Shown one piece after another: positions 27,212-27,500 of a stretch of DNA of 27,500 nucleotides (position 1 is its first letter; each line of letters begins with the position of its first letter). Both the position numbers and the translations under genes were made by a program. The notes under the pieces were generated by a model. That model saw nothing but the letters and a program-made list of their open reading frames with translations. It made no database searches and had not been told where the DNA came from. Location: assembly GCF_947507565.1 (NCBI RefSeq), contig NC_089175.1:7348698-7376197 (forward strand), written 5' to 3'. The stretch comes from Oscarella lobularis (Eukaryota; Porifera; Homoscleromorpha; Homosclerophorida; Oscarellidae).

Positions 27212-27444
27212 AAGAACGATCGCAAACAAAATGTAATAACTTCCTATACACTGTCTTTGATCATCTACTATTTTAATTCAACTAATTGCTCGAAAAGGAA
27301 GATTTTCAAACTGACGCAAAGCCTCGATCAAAGCTATCAGCACAGCCTTTTTCTAAAAGATTGGATATGAATTTTTAGAGGACATGCAAACATTTACAAT
27401 ATCAAAAAAGACGTGTCAAAAATAAGAGATAAAAACAAGCAGCA
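27212..27444. other. AT-rich upstream region, no gene seen
   Basis: Putative 5' flank of the - strand USP gene. No open frame or RNA gene is recognised. Confidence 0.35.
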
Positions 27445-27500
27445 CAGAATAAATGCAGCATTTATTCAGAATAAATGCAGCAATTATTCAGAATAAATGC
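27445..27500. repeat. 22-nt tandem repeat running off the window
   Basis: The unit 'cagaataaatgcagcattta' plus 'tt' occurs at 27445-27466 and 27467-27488 (one change), and again partially to 27500. Each unit contains the perfect inverted pair AATAAATGC-A-GCATTTATT in the first copy. Confidence 0.92.

Overview
The window looks like nuclear DNA of an early-branching animal, most likely a sponge. It has two receptor tyrosine kinases (RTKs) and a USP-type deubiquitinase, all with animal-type domains. About 55 spliceosomal introns can be placed, nearly all 45-65 nt long. Base composition is moderate, and the intergenic DNA carries simple repeats. A compact homoscleromorph-like sponge genome is my inference; nothing in the sequence names the species. 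All exon boundaries were read by eye from GT/GC..AG signals, frame continuity and family similarity.

Region 1 (1-8588, + strand) holds most of a large RTK gene whose 5' end lies at or beyond the window edge. Its ectodomain has about 13 fibronectin type III (FN3) domains, one laminin-type EGF domain and a roughly 336-residue cassette I cannot assign. A membrane helix, a complete tyrosine kinase with a ROS/ALK/insulin-receptor-like YxxxYY activation loop, and a tail of YxN and YxxM docking motifs follow. Almost every FN3 domain is its own exon flanked by phase-1 introns.

Region 2 (8589-18085) is mostly non-coding. It holds decayed pieces of an ERI1-like 3'-5' exonuclease duplicated about 585 bp apart, two GC-rich repeat-like blocks, a promoter-like cluster, a possible small four-exon gene, a tandemly triplicated exon pair, an X-box (RFX-type) palindrome, a (TATC)n microsatellite, an A-rich minisatellite and a cluster of CACGTG E-boxes.

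Region 3 (18086-24467, + strand) is a complete 25-exon gene for a second receptor. It has a signal peptide, an unrecognised ectodomain, one membrane helix and two consecutive cytoplasmic tyrosine kinase domains, both with all catalytic residues. This is the most unusual object in the window: a JAK-like tandem kinase layout on a transmembrane receptor, with neither kinase visibly dead.

Region 4 (25032-27184, - strand) is a complete 11-exon gene for a USP2/USP21-like deubiquitinase of about 537 residues. The window ends in a 22-nt tandem repeat.

The two receptors and the deubiquitinase could all act in phosphotyrosine and ubiquitin signalling. Nothing in the sequence shows that they work in one pathway.
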